From NCBI GenBank assembly GCA_038231615.1, contig JBBRLA010000213.1, forward strand, positions 1-12,204: 12,204 nt of DNA, read 5' to 3'. The first letter of the stretch is position 1. The number at the start of each line of letters is the position of its first letter. Both the position numbers and the translations under genes were made by a program. Positions 1 to 8,155 of the stretch are shown here, one piece after another. Under the pieces are notes generated by a model. The model saw only the letters and a program-made list of their open reading frames with translations. It ran no database searches and was not told where the DNA came from. The stretch is from JBBRLA01 sp038231615 (lineage in GTDB: Bacteria; Myxococcota_A; Polyangia; Palsa-1104; JAEUJZ01).

Positions 1-236
1 ACCGGGGCCTGCGCGGCGCCCGTCGTCAGGTAGACGTAGCGGAAGTCGTTCATCGAGAGCTCGCGGCCCTTGACCGACACCGCCGTGGTGTCGCTGACCG
101 TCCCCGGGCCTCGCCCGCCCCCGCCCAGCCTGTTGACCGACTGCGGCCCGAAGCTGATGAGGAACACGGCAATGACGATGCCGAAGAGGAGATAGATGAG
201 GAGCGACTGGGACGACCGTCGCATCTGCTCGAGCAT
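1..236 (-). CDS. SurA_N/PpiD-like peptidyl-prolyl isomerase-type chaperone, N-terminal part only
   Basis: Reading the minus strand from ATG 236-234 gives an open frame of 78 codons that leaves the window at base 1. It starts MLEQMRRSSQSLLIYLLFGI, followed by VIAVFLISFGPQSVNRL. This is a short basic cytoplasmic N-terminus, one membrane anchor (about residues 11-33), then a Gly-rich linker and VSVKGRELSMNDFRYVY, the beginning of a SurA_N-type chaperone domain. Membrane-anchored PpiD/SurA_N proteins of deltaproteobacteria start this way. They act at the outer face of the inner membrane in folding exported proteins. A parvulin domain would be expected further on but lies outside the window. A GGAGG ribosome binding site sits at 250-246, 9 nt before the ATG. 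The gene is divergent from mreB. Family assignment is from the N-terminus only. Confidence 0.75.
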   Translation of the reverse strand, partial: MLEQMRRSSQSLLIYLLFGIVIAVFLISFGPQSVNRLGGGGRGPGTVSDTTAVSVKGRELSMNDFRYVYLTTGAAQAP

Positions 237-286
237 GAAGAAGAACCTCCGGGGTGGCGCTGACTTACGGGGACGTTGGGGCGGCG

Positions 287-295
287 AATCTAGCA
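287..295 (-). promoter_or_regulatory. candidate extended -10 promoter of the PpiD-like gene
   Basis: On the minus strand the bases read TGC TAGATT: an extended -10 TGn followed by a hexamer matching TATAAT at four of six positions. It would place the transcript start near 280, about 44 nt before the ATG at 236. No good -35 hexamer was found at 16-18 nt. Weak, single-site evidence. Confidence 0.35.
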
Positions 296-330
296 CAGGG
301 GAACGCCCCGTTCGGCGAGAGCGCTGCGCC

Positions 331-359
331 TTGGCTGACCGGGTGGGCCGTGATAGACG
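331..359 (+). promoter_or_regulatory. candidate promoter of the mreBCD-mrdA-rodA operon
   Basis: TTGGCT at 331-336, a 17-nt spacer, then TAGACG at 354-359 preceded by TGA (an extended -10 TGn). This would start a transcript near 366 with a leader of about 50 nt before the mreB ATG at 419. The hexamers are poor matches, so this is only the best candidate in the 182-bp divergent gap (237-418), which holds no other gene. Confidence 0.35.
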
Positions 360-418
360 TGGCCCTCTCCCGGCCCTGCGGCCAGACGGTCGATCCGGCT
401 GAAAATTCCACGAAAACC

Positions 419-1453
<1,035 letters not shown>

Positions 1454-1497
1454 AGCGGTGACGCGATCTGGCCCACACGGGAATTGAAGGAGGACCG

Positions 1498-2388
1498 TTG
1501 ACGCTGTCACGGCGAGCACGGGAATTTCTGCTCGTCCTGGGGCTGCTTGTGCTGCCCGCGTTCCTCTTGCGTGCCAGTGTGAAGGCGCCGGAGAACCTGA
1601 ACCCCCTCGATCGTTCGGTGCTCCGCTTGACCGCGCCCCTTCAGTCGGGCCTCATTCGGGTCTTCGCCGCCATCACCGACATCTGGCATCACTACCTCGA
1701 ACTGGTCAACCTTAAACAGAAGAACGAGGTGCTGGAACGGGAAAACCAGGGGTTGCGCACAAAGCTCCAGGTCCTTTCCCTGCGGGTCGACCGCGGGGAC
1801 CGGCTCGAGCGGCTCCTCGACCTGCGCAGCGAACTGACCGCCGAGACCGTGGCCGCCCGGGTCATCGGCGTCGAGACCGCTAAGTTCCGCGTGATGCGCG
1901 TCCGGGTGGACCGGGGCAGCGCCGATGTGAAAGCCGGGATGCCGGTCCTGGCCCTGGGGGGCGTGATCGGGCGGATCTACCGCACCTTCGGTCCCTACTC
2001 GGATGTTCTGCTGGCCGTCGATCCCCGTTCGTCCATCGACGTGCTGCTCCCCCGGGTCGGCAGCCGCGGCGTGCTCAAGGGCAACGCCTCCGAGGACCGC
2101 TATCGTTGTAAGATCGATTACCTCCTGCGCCAGGACGAAGTGAAGCTCGGGGACGTGGTCGTGACCTCCGGGCTCGGCTCGATCTTCCCGCCGGACTTCC
2201 CGGTGGGCAAGGTGGTACAGATTCGCAAGCAGGACTTCGGCCTCTATCAGGAAGTGACCGTCGAACCCTCCGTGGACTTCGGCAAGCTGCGCGAGGTGCT
2301 GATTCTTTTGGCCCCGCCCCCGCCGCCGGACCCCGACGCCGGCAAGCGCCCTCCCGACGAGGCCCGCGGCCTTGGAGCGCCCCGATGA
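1498..2388 (+). CDS. mreC: rod shape-determining protein MreC
   Basis: A 296-residue bitopic membrane protein. MreC links cytoplasmic MreB/MreD to periplasmic PBP2 and activates it. Visible: a single transmembrane helix at about residues 9-25 (FLLVLGLLVLPAFLL); a coiled coil at about 67-110 (ELVNLKQKNEVLERENQGLR and onward); then the beta-domain region with AARVIG, VKAGMPVLALGGVIGRI, SDVLLAVDPRSSIDVLLPR, GDVVVTSGLGSIFPPDFPVG and VTVEPSVDFGKLREVLIL, all typical of MreC. The last 25 or so residues are a Pro/Asp-rich tail (PPPPPDPDAGKRPPDEARG) beyond the conserved domain. The start is TTG 1498, with AAGGAGG at 1487-1493 only 4 nt upstream; there is no better start in frame. The stop TGA 2386-2388 overlaps an ATG at 2385, linking translation to the mreD region. 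Confidence 0.95.
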   Translation: MTLSRRAREFLLVLGLLVLPAFLLRASVKAPENLNPLDRSVLRLTAPLQSGLIRVFAAITDIWHHYLELVNLKQKNEVLERENQGLRTKLQVLSLRVDRGDRLERLLDLRSELTAETVAARVIGVETAKFRVMRVRVDRGSADVKAGMPVLALGGVIGRIYRTFGPYSDVLLAVDPRSSIDVLLPRVGSRGVLKGNASEDRYRCKIDYLLRQDEVKLGDVVVTSGLGSIFPPDFPVGKVVQIRKQDFGLYQEVTVEPSVDFGKLREVLILLAPPPPPDPDAGKRPPDEARGLGAPR

Positions 2389-2414
2389 ACCCCATGGGCC
2401 AAGGCCGCCGATGA
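2385..2414 (+). other. nine-codon mini-ORF bridging mreC and mreD (possible translational relay)
   Basis: ATG 2385 overlaps the mreC stop as ATGA and opens the frame MNPMGQGRR, which ends at TGA 2412-2414. That stop overlaps the mreD ATG at 2411, again as ATGA. A terminating ribosome could therefore re-initiate twice and hand over from mreC to mreD across a 22-nt gap. This is seen directly in the sequence; that it is translated is inference. Confidence 0.3.
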
Positions 2415-2965
2415 ACCTTGTCCGGGCACTGGGGCTTCTTTGCGCCGCCTTCCTGGGGCTGCTCTTGTGCACCACCCTGCCCGTCCTTCTGCCCGGGCGC
2501 GTGCCCATGCCCGACGTGGGGCTCCTGGTCGCCATGCACGCCGGGCTGACCTGCCGCAGAAGCGGCGGGTCCGCGTTTTCCGTGCGCGATGCCAGCCCGG
2601 CGGCGATGGCCGGCCTGGGTTTTGCATTGGGCTACTTGGTTGACCTCATGGGCGGCGGTCCCAAGGGGCTCAACGCCCTGGGCCTGACGGTCTTCATCCT
2701 GGTGTTGCGCAGCGCCGCGACGCAACTTCTGGTGCGCGGCGTAGGCTTCGTGATGACCTTCTCCGCCCTGTGCGCCCTGGGCTACGGCCTGCTCTTCTGC
2801 GCCCTGCGGTCCTTTGCCGACCCACAACTCGGCCTCGCGGGGCTTCTGGCCATTCCCGGGCAGGTGGCAGCCACCGCGCTCTGCGCGCCGCTGGTCTTTG
2901 CCCTGCTCCGCCGCGTCGATCGACGGCTCTGGCGGGATCCGCGATCCCGGGGACTCTCCCTATGA
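2411..2965 (+). CDS. mreD: rod shape-determining protein MreD
   Basis: A 184-residue integral membrane protein with five or six hydrophobic helices. MreD is the inner-membrane partner of MreC and of the PBP2-RodA synthase. The sequence shows an N-terminal helix (VRALGLLCAAFLGLLLC), PDVGLLVAMHAGL, and the family signature GYLVDLMGGGPKGLNALGL around D78, corresponding to the D-x-x-x-G-x-P-x-G-L-x-A-L pattern of MreD. It ends in a basic tail RRVDRRLWRDPRSRG. ATG 2411 was chosen because it begins the hydrophobic family sequence; an in-frame TTG at 2372 would add 13 Pro-rich residues and overlap mreC. The stop overlaps the mrdA start as ATGA at 2962-2965. MreD diverges fast, so position in the operon adds much of the confidence. 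Confidence 0.9.
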   Translation: MNLVRALGLLCAAFLGLLLCTTLPVLLPGRVPMPDVGLLVAMHAGLTCRRSGGSAFSVRDASPAAMAGLGFALGYLVDLMGGGPKGLNALGLTVFILVLRSAATQLLVRGVGFVMTFSALCALGYGLLFCALRSFADPQLGLAGLLAIPGQVAATALCAPLVFALLRRVDRRLWRDPRSRGLSL

Positions 2966-4953
2966 AAAAGCTGAAGCACAAGGGGGAGAAGCTGCGCTTC
3001 GAGCCCGAGGACGCCCACCGCACCCTGGGGGGGCGGTTGCGCGGACGCGGGCCCATTCCCGCTGGGGAAAATCGTCTGGACCCGCGCCTCAGGCAAGCCT
3101 CTTTGCTGATTCTCGCGACCTTCGTGCTCCTGTCAGGGCGCCTCATCTACCTGCAGGTCTTCTGCGGCGAGCAATACTACCGCCGCAGCACCGACAACTT
3201 CGTCAAGGAGATCGAGCAGCCCGCGGTGCGCGGGCAGATCCGCGACCGCAACGGCAAGGTGCTGGCCGAAAACCGCCCGTCCTACGGCGTTTCCGTCACC
3301 CCGCGCTACCTCACCGACGAAGCATTGCGGCGCCTGCGGCATTACCTCGACCTTTCCGACGACCAGTTTGCCACCCTCTGGCACAAGATCGAGAGCAAGA
3401 AGGGGCTGGAACGCTATCGCGCCGTCCTGGCGTTCGACGACATCACCCGCGACCAGATGGCCATGCTCGAATCGGAGAAGCAGGACCTGCCGGGCATCGA
3501 GGTCGAGGTGCGGGCCCACCGCAGCTACCCCCTCGGCCCCCTGGCGACCCACCTGGTGGGTTATCTGAACATGATCAGCGCCGAGGACCTGTCCCAGCAC
3601 AAGGCGGGCAGCTACCACCCGGGGGACTACATCGGCCGATCCGGCCTGGAGCGGCTGCTGGAGTCGCACCTGCGGGGCGCCGCCGGGTCCGAGAAGGTGA
3701 TCGTGGACGCCCGGGGGCAGCGCAAGTCGAACGCCGAGCTGATCAAGTTCATCGGCGGCGGCGAGACCCGCAAGGACCCGGCCCCCGGCAACAACGTGGT
3801 GCTGACCCTCGATCTGGAACTGCAAAAGATCCTGCAAGGGGCCCTGGCCAAGCACCAGTCCGCCGCCGCCGCCGTGGTCGAGGTGGAGACCGGCAGGGTG
3901 CTGGCGCTGGGTTCCTATCCCGGGCCGGATCCCAACGTCCTGACCGGGCGGCTCAGCTTCGCCGAGGCAGAGCGACTCTCGACCGACCTGTTCCACCCGC
4001 TTTTGGACAAGACCCTGAGGGAGAACTACTACCCCGGCTCGACCTTCAAGATCGTGCCCGCGCTGGCCGCGCTGGAGGACCACCTCATCAACCCCGAGGA
4101 GAAGGTCGTCTGCCGGGGAAGCTACGACCTGGGCCGGCACGCCTTCCACTGTATGAAGTCGCACGGCCCGATGAACCTCCATGACGCCGTGGTCCAGTCG
4201 TGCAACGTCTACTTCTATCACCTGGCGGAAAAAGTCGGGATCGACCGGATGGCCAAGACCGCCCAGCAGTTCGGCTTCGGCCAACCCACCGGCTTCGGTT
4301 TGGGCGAGGTGCCCGGCTTCGTCCCCACGGTGGACTATTACAAGCAGCACGGCGGCTTCCGGGTGGGTTATGCCCTGAACACCGCCATCGGGCAGGGTTC
4401 GGTCAAGGTGACGGTGCTGCAACTAGCGATGGCCTACTCCGCCATGGCCAACGGCGGGCGCCTGTACAAGCCGCTGATCGTCGATCGAGTCGAGACCCCC
4501 TCCGGGGCGGTGGTCGAGCAGTATTCCCCCGAACTCAAAAGCCGCCTCTCGGCTTCGCCGGACGCGATGGAACGCATCCGGGCGGCGCTGCATGGGGTGG
4601 TGAACGACCCCAAGGGCACGTCCTACACGGCCCACATCGAAGGGCTGGACGTGGCCGGCAAAAGCGGCACCGCCCAGGTGCGCAAGAACCACAAGGGCGA
4701 GGCCACTGGCTGGGACACCGGGAACGACCATGCCTGGTTCGCCGGCTTCGCCCCTTCCCGCCACGCCAAGATCGCCGTGGCCGTGCTGGTCGAACACGGC
4801 GGCCTGGGCGGGCACGTGGCCGCCCCGACCGCCATGGAGATCATCCGCGGCTACTTCAACCAGGTCGCCCGGGAGCAGCGGCCCAAGGTGGTGTTGGAGG
4901 ACAACCCGGTGCGCCTGAAGACCCCCCTGCCGACCGCCAGCGGGGTGCGGTGA
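2962..4953 (+). CDS. mrdA: penicillin-binding protein 2, class B PBP (MrdA)
   Basis: A 663-residue monofunctional DD-transpeptidase that cross-links sidewall peptidoglycan with RodA. A basic cytoplasmic tail (residues 1-45) precedes one membrane anchor (about 46-66, ASLLILATFVLLSGRLIYLQ). The non-catalytic domain begins RGQIRDRNGKVLAENRPSYG and includes the PBP2-typical stretch GDYIGRSGLERLLESHLRG. The transpeptidase domain has all three active-site motifs: SxxK at S360-T-F-K363 (acylation serine), SxN at S413-C-N415, and KSGT at K567-T570. The PBP2 Asp/Pro-rich segment LDKTLRENYYPGSTFK is intact. The frame is open for 64 codons before ATG 2962, but that part is a shadow of mreD; ATG 2962 gives the normal MKKLKHKGEK start and the ATGA overlap with mreD. 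The next gene, rodA, follows after 10 bp. Confidence 0.96.
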   Translation: MKKLKHKGEKLRFEPEDAHRTLGGRLRGRGPIPAGENRLDPRLRQASLLILATFVLLSGRLIYLQVFCGEQYYRRSTDNFVKEIEQPAVRGQIRDRNGKVLAENRPSYGVSVTPRYLTDEALRRLRHYLDLSDDQFATLWHKIESKKGLERYRAVLAFDDITRDQMAMLESEKQDLPGIEVEVRAHRSYPLGPLATHLVGYLNMISAEDLSQHKAGSYHPGDYIGRSGLERLLESHLRGAAGSEKVIVDARGQRKSNAELIKFIGGGETRKDPAPGNNVVLTLDLELQKILQGALAKHQSAAAAVVEVETGRVLALGSYPGPDPNVLTGRLSFAEAERLSTDLFHPLLDKTLRENYYPGSTFKIVPALAALEDHLINPEEKVVCRGSYDLGRHAFHCMKSHGPMNLHDAVVQSCNVYFYHLAEKVGIDRMAKTAQQFGFGQPTGFGLGEVPGFVPTVDYYKQHGGFRVGYALNTAIGQGSVKVTVLQLAMAYSAMANGGRLYKPLIVDRVETPSGAVVEQYSPELKSRLSASPDAMERIRAALHGVVNDPKGTSYTAHIEGLDVAGKSGTAQVRKNHKGEATGWDTGNDHAWFAGFAPSRHAKIAVAVLVEHGGLGGHVAAPTAMEIIRGYFNQVAREQRPKVVLEDNPVRLKTPLPTASGVR

Positions 4954-4963
4954 CCAGAAGCTG

Positions 4964-6064
4964 ATGTGGAACGCCCTGCGCAAGCTCAAGGTCCAGTTCG
5001 ACTGGCCGCTCTTTTTGTCCGTGCTCTCCATCGTGACCATCGGGCTGGTGAACCTGTACTCGGCCACCCGGGTGGCCCCCAGGGGCCTCTTTGTCCAGCA
5101 GCTCTTCTTCTACGGCATCGGGACCGTCCTTTTCGTGGCCGTCGCGGCCATCGACTACCGGATCATCCAGCGTTACGTTTGGCCGATCTACGCCCTGGTG
5201 GTGCTGGCGCTCTTGCTGGTGCTTTTCAGCGGCAAGACGGTGAACGGGTCCCGGCGCTGGCTGGGGCTTGGCAACTTCGGCATCCAGCCGTCGGAACTTA
5301 TGAAGATAGCCCTGATCCTGGCGTACGCCAGGCTTTTCTCGGGCGACCCCCTGGACCTGGAATTCCGCCCCTGGCGCTACGCCCTGGCCTGGCACGTCAT
5401 CCTGGGCGTGCCGGCCCTGTTGATCCTCAAACAGCCGGATCTGGGGACGGCGCTGATCTGTGTCCTCATCTCCGCGACCATGCTCGTGGTGGTGCGCCTG
5501 CGGCCGGCGGTGAAGGCGGCGGTGATCGGCTTCGACCTGTCTGCCGCCGCGCTGGTGTTCCTTTTCGGGCTGAAGGCCTACCAGAAGAAGCGGCTGCTGA
5601 CCTTTCTCGACCCCGCCGCCGATCCGACGGGCGCAGGCTGGCACTCCCGACAGGCCATCTTCGCCATCGGCAGCGGTCGCTGGTTCGGCAAGGGGTTCAT
5701 GAAGGGGACCCAGAACCAGCTCCAGTTCCTGCCCGAACACTGGACCGACTTCCCCTTCGCAGTGTGGGCCGAGGAGTGGGGCCTGGTGGGATGCTTGATT
5801 CTCCTTATATGCTATCTGGTGCTGCTCATCTGGGCCCTCAACCTGGCCAACGAGGCCCGCGACCGCTTCGCCCGCAACCTTACCCTGGGCTGCACCAGCC
5901 TGCTCTTCTGGCACGTGACCATCAACATCGGGATGGTCAGCGGCGTGGCCCCGGTGGTCGGCGTGACCCTGCCCCTCATCTCCTACGGCGGTTCCAGCCT
6001 GCTGACGGTGCTCATGGTCCTGGGCCTGCTGATGAACGTGTCCATCCGGCGCTATTCGTACTGA
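4964..6064 (+). CDS. rodA: peptidoglycan glycosyltransferase RodA (SEDS family)
   Basis: A 366-residue polytopic protein of the SEDS family, close to the usual length (about 370), with roughly ten hydrophobic helices. RodA polymerises lipid II into glycan strands and works as a complex with PBP2. Signatures seen: GLVNLYSAT near the N-terminus; NGSRRWLGLGNFGIQPSELMKI; KQPDLGTALI; FLPEHWTDFPFAVWAEEWGLVG, where D262 is the proposed catalytic aspartate of SEDS enzymes; and SGVAPVVGVTLPLISYGGSSLLT. Start ATG 4964 lies 10 bp after the mrdA stop with only a weak AGAAG upstream, which suggests translational coupling. It is the last gene of the rod operon. No U-rich terminator follows, and the next gene begins only 40 bp on. 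Confidence 0.96.
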   Translation: MWNALRKLKVQFDWPLFLSVLSIVTIGLVNLYSATRVAPRGLFVQQLFFYGIGTVLFVAVAAIDYRIIQRYVWPIYALVVLALLLVLFSGKTVNGSRRWLGLGNFGIQPSELMKIALILAYARLFSGDPLDLEFRPWRYALAWHVILGVPALLILKQPDLGTALICVLISATMLVVVRLRPAVKAAVIGFDLSAAALVFLFGLKAYQKKRLLTFLDPAADPTGAGWHSRQAIFAIGSGRWFGKGFMKGTQNQLQFLPEHWTDFPFAVWAEEWGLVGCLILLICYLVLLIWALNLANEARDRFARNLTLGCTSLLFWHVTINIGMVSGVAPVVGVTLPLISYGGSSLLTVLMVLGLLMNVSIRRYSY

Positions 6065-6091
6065 TGCCCTGCGGCGGGTACCGTCGCCCTG

Positions 6092-6100
6092 TGGTATCAT
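6092..6100 (+). promoter_or_regulatory. candidate extended -10 promoter of the lytic transglycosylase gene
   Basis: TG-G-TATCAT: an extended -10 with TATCAT (five of six to consensus) at 6095-6100. The paired GTG codons at 6105 and 6108 begin 4 and 7 nt further on, so the transcript could start at or next to the start codon. No -35 match at the right distance. Confidence 0.4.
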
Positions 6101-6104
6101 CAAG

Positions 6105-6830
6105 GTGGTGTTTCGCAGCATTTTACGGCTCCTGGTCCCGGCCCTGTGGCTGATGTCGGCCTTGCCGGCCCGCGCCGACGTGTGGTCGTACGAGGACAAG
6201 GATGGGGTCATCCACTTCACCAACATCCAGCCCCGGGGCGAGACCGCCCATCGCTGGCAGGTGAGCTACCGCACCGGCCCCGGCAAGGCCCAGACCACCT
6301 CGCCGGCCATCGCCGGCCAGGGCGGGTCCAGCTATTCCGGCTGCCGGCAGTCTCGTGCCGACGTGGTCCCGGCCACTGACCGGCGGCCCGATCGCTATAC
6401 CCGCTACGACGCGTTCATCGCCGAGGCCTCGGCCCTTTACTCCATCCCGCAGACGCTGATCCGGGCGGTCATCAAGGCCGAGTCGGATTTTGACACCCGG
6501 GTGGTTAGTTGCGCCGGTGCCCGCGGCCTCTTGCAGATCATGCCGGACGAGGAGCGGGAGCAGCACATCACCGACGTGTTCGATCCCCGCCAGAACATCC
6601 TGGGGGGGGCACGCCTCTTGCGGCTGCACGCCAACCGTTTCAAGGGCGACCTGGTCCTGACCATTGCCGCCCACCACGCCGGGGACGGGGCGGTGCGCAA
6701 GTACGGCGGGGTGCCGCCATATGCCACCACCCAGTCCTACGTCCGCGCGGTGCTGAAGCATTACCAGCGCTACAAGGAAAAGGGGGCCCCGACGGGCCTG
6801 TCCAATGCCACCGCTTCGAGCAGCGGCTGA
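6105..6830 (+). CDS. secreted DUF4124 + SLT-domain lytic transglycosylase
   Basis: A 241-residue exported murein hydrolase that would cleave the MurNAc-GlcNAc bond of peptidoglycan. Signal peptide residues 1-24, probable cleavage after ARA; a DUF4124 segment (DVWSYEDKDGVIHFTNIQPR); a linker; then a family 1 SLT domain from about residue 100. Catalytic Glu is E126 in VIKAESDFD. GARGLLQIMP, FDPRQNILGGARLL and KYGGVPPYATTQSYV are standard motifs. Two oddities: the usual AYNAGPGAV reads AHHAGDGAV (H190, H191), and the helix after QIMP is very acidic (DEEREQH). Starts GTG 6105 and GTG 6108 are adjacent; 6108 fits a leaderless transcript better. It sits directly after rodA, consistent with wall turnover during elongation, though it seems to have its own promoter. 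Confidence 0.88.
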   Translation: MVFRSILRLLVPALWLMSALPARADVWSYEDKDGVIHFTNIQPRGETAHRWQVSYRTGPGKAQTTSPAIAGQGGSSYSGCRQSRADVVPATDRRPDRYTRYDAFIAEASALYSIPQTLIRAVIKAESDFDTRVVSCAGARGLLQIMPDEEREQHITDVFDPRQNILGGARLLRLHANRFKGDLVLTIAAHHAGDGAVRKYGGVPPYATTQSYVRAVLKHYQRYKEKGAPTGLSNATASSSG

Positions 6831-6834
6831 TGGG

Positions 6835-6858
6835 CGCGGCGAAGCGCCAAGCGCCGCG
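6835..6858. repeat. GC-rich hairpin between the transglycosylase and START genes
   Basis: CGCGGCG (6835-6841) and its exact complement CGCCGCG (6852-6858) around a 10-nt loop: a 7-bp stem just after the transglycosylase stop. There is no T-run, so it is not a typical intrinsic terminator, but it could block 3' exonucleases or assist Rho. Confidence 0.4.
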
Positions 6859-6872
6859 GTGCTCGCTAAGCG

Positions 6873-6891
6873 CGGGCCGCTTGACGGCCCG
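6873..6891. repeat. second GC-rich hairpin, overlapping the possible START-gene -35
   Basis: CGGGCCG (6873-6879), loop CTTGA, CGGCCCG (6885-6891): a perfect 7-bp stem. The TTGACG proposed as a -35 element (6881-6886) spans the loop and the second arm. Either the hairpin is the end of the upstream transcript or the -35 resemblance is accidental. Confidence 0.35.
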
Positions 6892-6908
6892 GATGTTCCA
6901 GGTAGGGT
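6881..6908 (+). promoter_or_regulatory. candidate promoter of the START-domain gene
   Basis: TTGACG at 6881-6886 (five of six), a 16-nt spacer, and TAGGGT at 6903-6908 (keeps only the first T, the A and the last T of the -10 consensus). GTG 6915 follows 6 nt after the hexamer, so the transcript would be leaderless. Confidence 0.4.
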
Positions 6909-6914
6909 GAGCGA

Positions 6915-7661
6915 GTGAGTGCGAGTGTAGGGCAGTGGAAGGAACGCGCTCCGCTGGTGCTGCTATGCGCCGTGGTGCTGGGCCCGCTTGTTGCCAGGGC
7001 GGAGGCGCCTGCCCCCGGCCCGGTGAGAGGGCCGTGGGAACTGGTGCGCAGTGACAGCGGCATCGTCGTCCATCGCTGCAAGGTCGCCGGCAGCAGCCTG
7101 CACGCCTTCCGCGGCGTGGGCCTCATCCAGGCACCGATCGCCTCGGTGCTGGCGGTGCTGGACGACTCCGACCACCGCAAGGAGTGGATGACGGATTCGA
7201 TCGTCAATGCCCGTGTCCAGCGGATCGATCCCTTGAACGAGATCTTCTACAGCCGTACCGGCGCGCCCTGGCCGATCGCCCACCGGGACATCGTGTGCCA
7301 GGCCGCTACGACCTTCGACCCGGTGGCCCACCAGGTGCGCGTGGAGATCTTCTCGACCACCCACCCGGCCTACCCGGTGAAAAAGGGGGTGGTGCGCATG
7401 CCCTTCCTCCGCGGGCACTGGTACCTGTGGCCCGAACACGGTGGCGAGTGGACCCGGGCCGAGTACCAGATCCACGTCGATCTTGGCGGCAGGCTGCCGG
7501 ACTGGATCATGAACCGGGTGACCCGGCAGGTCCCCCACGACACCCTTGTCGGCATGCGCCAGCAGATCAAGCGGCGCCGCTACCCGGAGTTCGAGAAGCG
7601 GGCCGCGCAAGTCCCAGACTATCAGAAAATTGTCGGGACCTTCCGGGCCCCGCCCAGGTAA
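6915..7661 (+). CDS. secreted START-domain lipid-binding-type protein
   Basis: A 248-residue exported protein. The N-terminus has a signal peptide (hydrophobic LVLLCAVVLGPLVARA, cleavage probably before EAPAPG). The rest is one START/StAR-related lipid-transfer domain: WELVRSDSGIVVHRCKVAGS, FRGVGLIQAPIASVLAVLDD, HRKEWMTDSIVNARVQRID, APWPIAHRDIVCQA, GHWYLWPEHGGEWTRAEYQI and DLGGRLPDWIMNRVTRQVPHDTL. The domain folds into a helix-grip cavity that binds a hydrophobic ligand; the bacterial substrate is not known from the sequence. The start is GTG 6915, the first one that gives the full signal peptide, without a clear Shine-Dalgarno. It converges with the PqqD-like gene, only 3 bp separating the stops. 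Family assignment is good; function is unknown. Confidence 0.82.
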   Translation: MSASVGQWKERAPLVLLCAVVLGPLVARAEAPAPGPVRGPWELVRSDSGIVVHRCKVAGSSLHAFRGVGLIQAPIASVLAVLDDSDHRKEWMTDSIVNARVQRIDPLNEIFYSRTGAPWPIAHRDIVCQAATTFDPVAHQVRVEIFSTTHPAYPVKKGVVRMPFLRGHWYLWPEHGGEWTRAEYQIHVDLGGRLPDWIMNRVTRQVPHDTLVGMRQQIKRRRYPEFEKRAAQVPDYQKIVGTFRAPPR

Positions 7662-7664
7662 GGA

Positions 7665-7985
7665 CTACCCCGAGGCCTCGGATGCGAGCAGTTCGACCGG
7701 GACGACAATCCTGCGCGAAGCCGAGGACGGCGGGGGCATGAGAAGGCCCGCCTCGCTGAGCTGATCGAGCGACGAGAAGATCATCTCCCGGCTCACCGCG
7801 CGCTTGAGGTGCTTGCGGGCCAGGGCCACCATCTCCGTGACCGAGGTGTGGCCGTCTGCGTGGCGGTAGACCACGGCGACCAGCGCGCTCAGGCGATGGA
7901 TCTCGTTGTGATGATGGTCACGGAAGACCAGCTCTCCTCCGGTTTCGGTACAGGGCAGGTCGATGTGTCGCGCGAGGGGCTTCAT
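7665..7985 (-). CDS. PqqD-like protein (RiPP-recognition-type winged helix)
   Basis: A 106-residue soluble protein. Residues 28-82 fit the PqqD pattern: EIHRLSALVAVVYRHADGHT, a connecting helix with EMVALARKHL, and a final REMIFSSLDQLSEAGLL. PqqD-type domains are small winged helices that hold leader peptides of ribosomal peptide natural products, but many stand-alone copies in deltaproteobacteria have unknown roles. Here no radical SAM enzyme, precursor peptide or other maturase is visible, so a RiPP role is not supported. The HHH run at 24-26 and the short C-terminal tail SRRIVVPVELLASEASG are unremarkable or unexplained. ATG 7985 was chosen because GGAG (7997-7994) lies 8 nt upstream and a good promoter precedes it. 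It converges with the START gene and is divergent from the glycosyltransferase gene. Confidence 0.65.
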   Translation of the reverse strand: MKPLARHIDLPCTETGGELVFRDHHHNEIHRLSALVAVVYRHADGHTSVTEMVALARKHLKRAVSREMIFSSLDQLSEAGLLMPPPSSASRRIVVPVELLASEASG

Positions 7986-8025
7986 AGGTCGAACTCCAGC
8001 ATGAAGTTTAGAGTAGAGCGCGGGT

Positions 8026-8055
8026 ATCGTATCGTCTAAACCATGCGTGGGTCAA
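8026..8055 (-). promoter_or_regulatory. sigma-70-type promoter of the PqqD-like gene, with A/T-rich upstream element
   Basis: On the minus strand TTGACC (8055-8050), an 18-nt spacer and TACGAT (8031-8026). Upstream of the -35, about 8083-8056, the minus strand is A-rich (ATTAAAGACAAACGAAATAG), like an UP element and unusual in this GC-rich window. Predicted start near 8019, giving a leader of about 34 nt that contains the GGAG ribosome binding site. Confidence 0.6.
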
Positions 8056-8155
8056 TACTATTTCGTTTGTCTTTAATTCGGCCGGCCACCCTGGCGTGGC
8101 AATCGCGGTAGGGACAGCGATCGACCCGACCGATAGATCTGGCAGCTTGGCCGCG

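Noticed and set aside
254..418. 55-codon N-terminal extension of mreB
   Set aside because: The frame is open but the extension has no MreB similarity; the family start is at ATG 419, and a candidate promoter lies inside the extension.
2770..2961. 64-codon N-terminal extension of mrdA
   Set aside because: It lies over the end of mreD in another frame, and PBP2 begins normally at ATG 2962.
2814..4184. 456-codon plus-strand frame within mreD/mrdA
   Set aside because: Arg/Pro/Gly-rich out-of-frame shadow of mrdA without any recognisable domain.
3133..4422. 429-codon minus-strand frame opposite mrdA
   Set aside because: Antisense shadow, low-complexity Val/Leu/Gly/His composition; mrdA has all catalytic motifs.
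4856..6226. 456-codon minus-strand frame opposite rodA
   Set aside because: Antisense shadow rich in Gln/His/Gly; rodA on the other strand is unmistakable.
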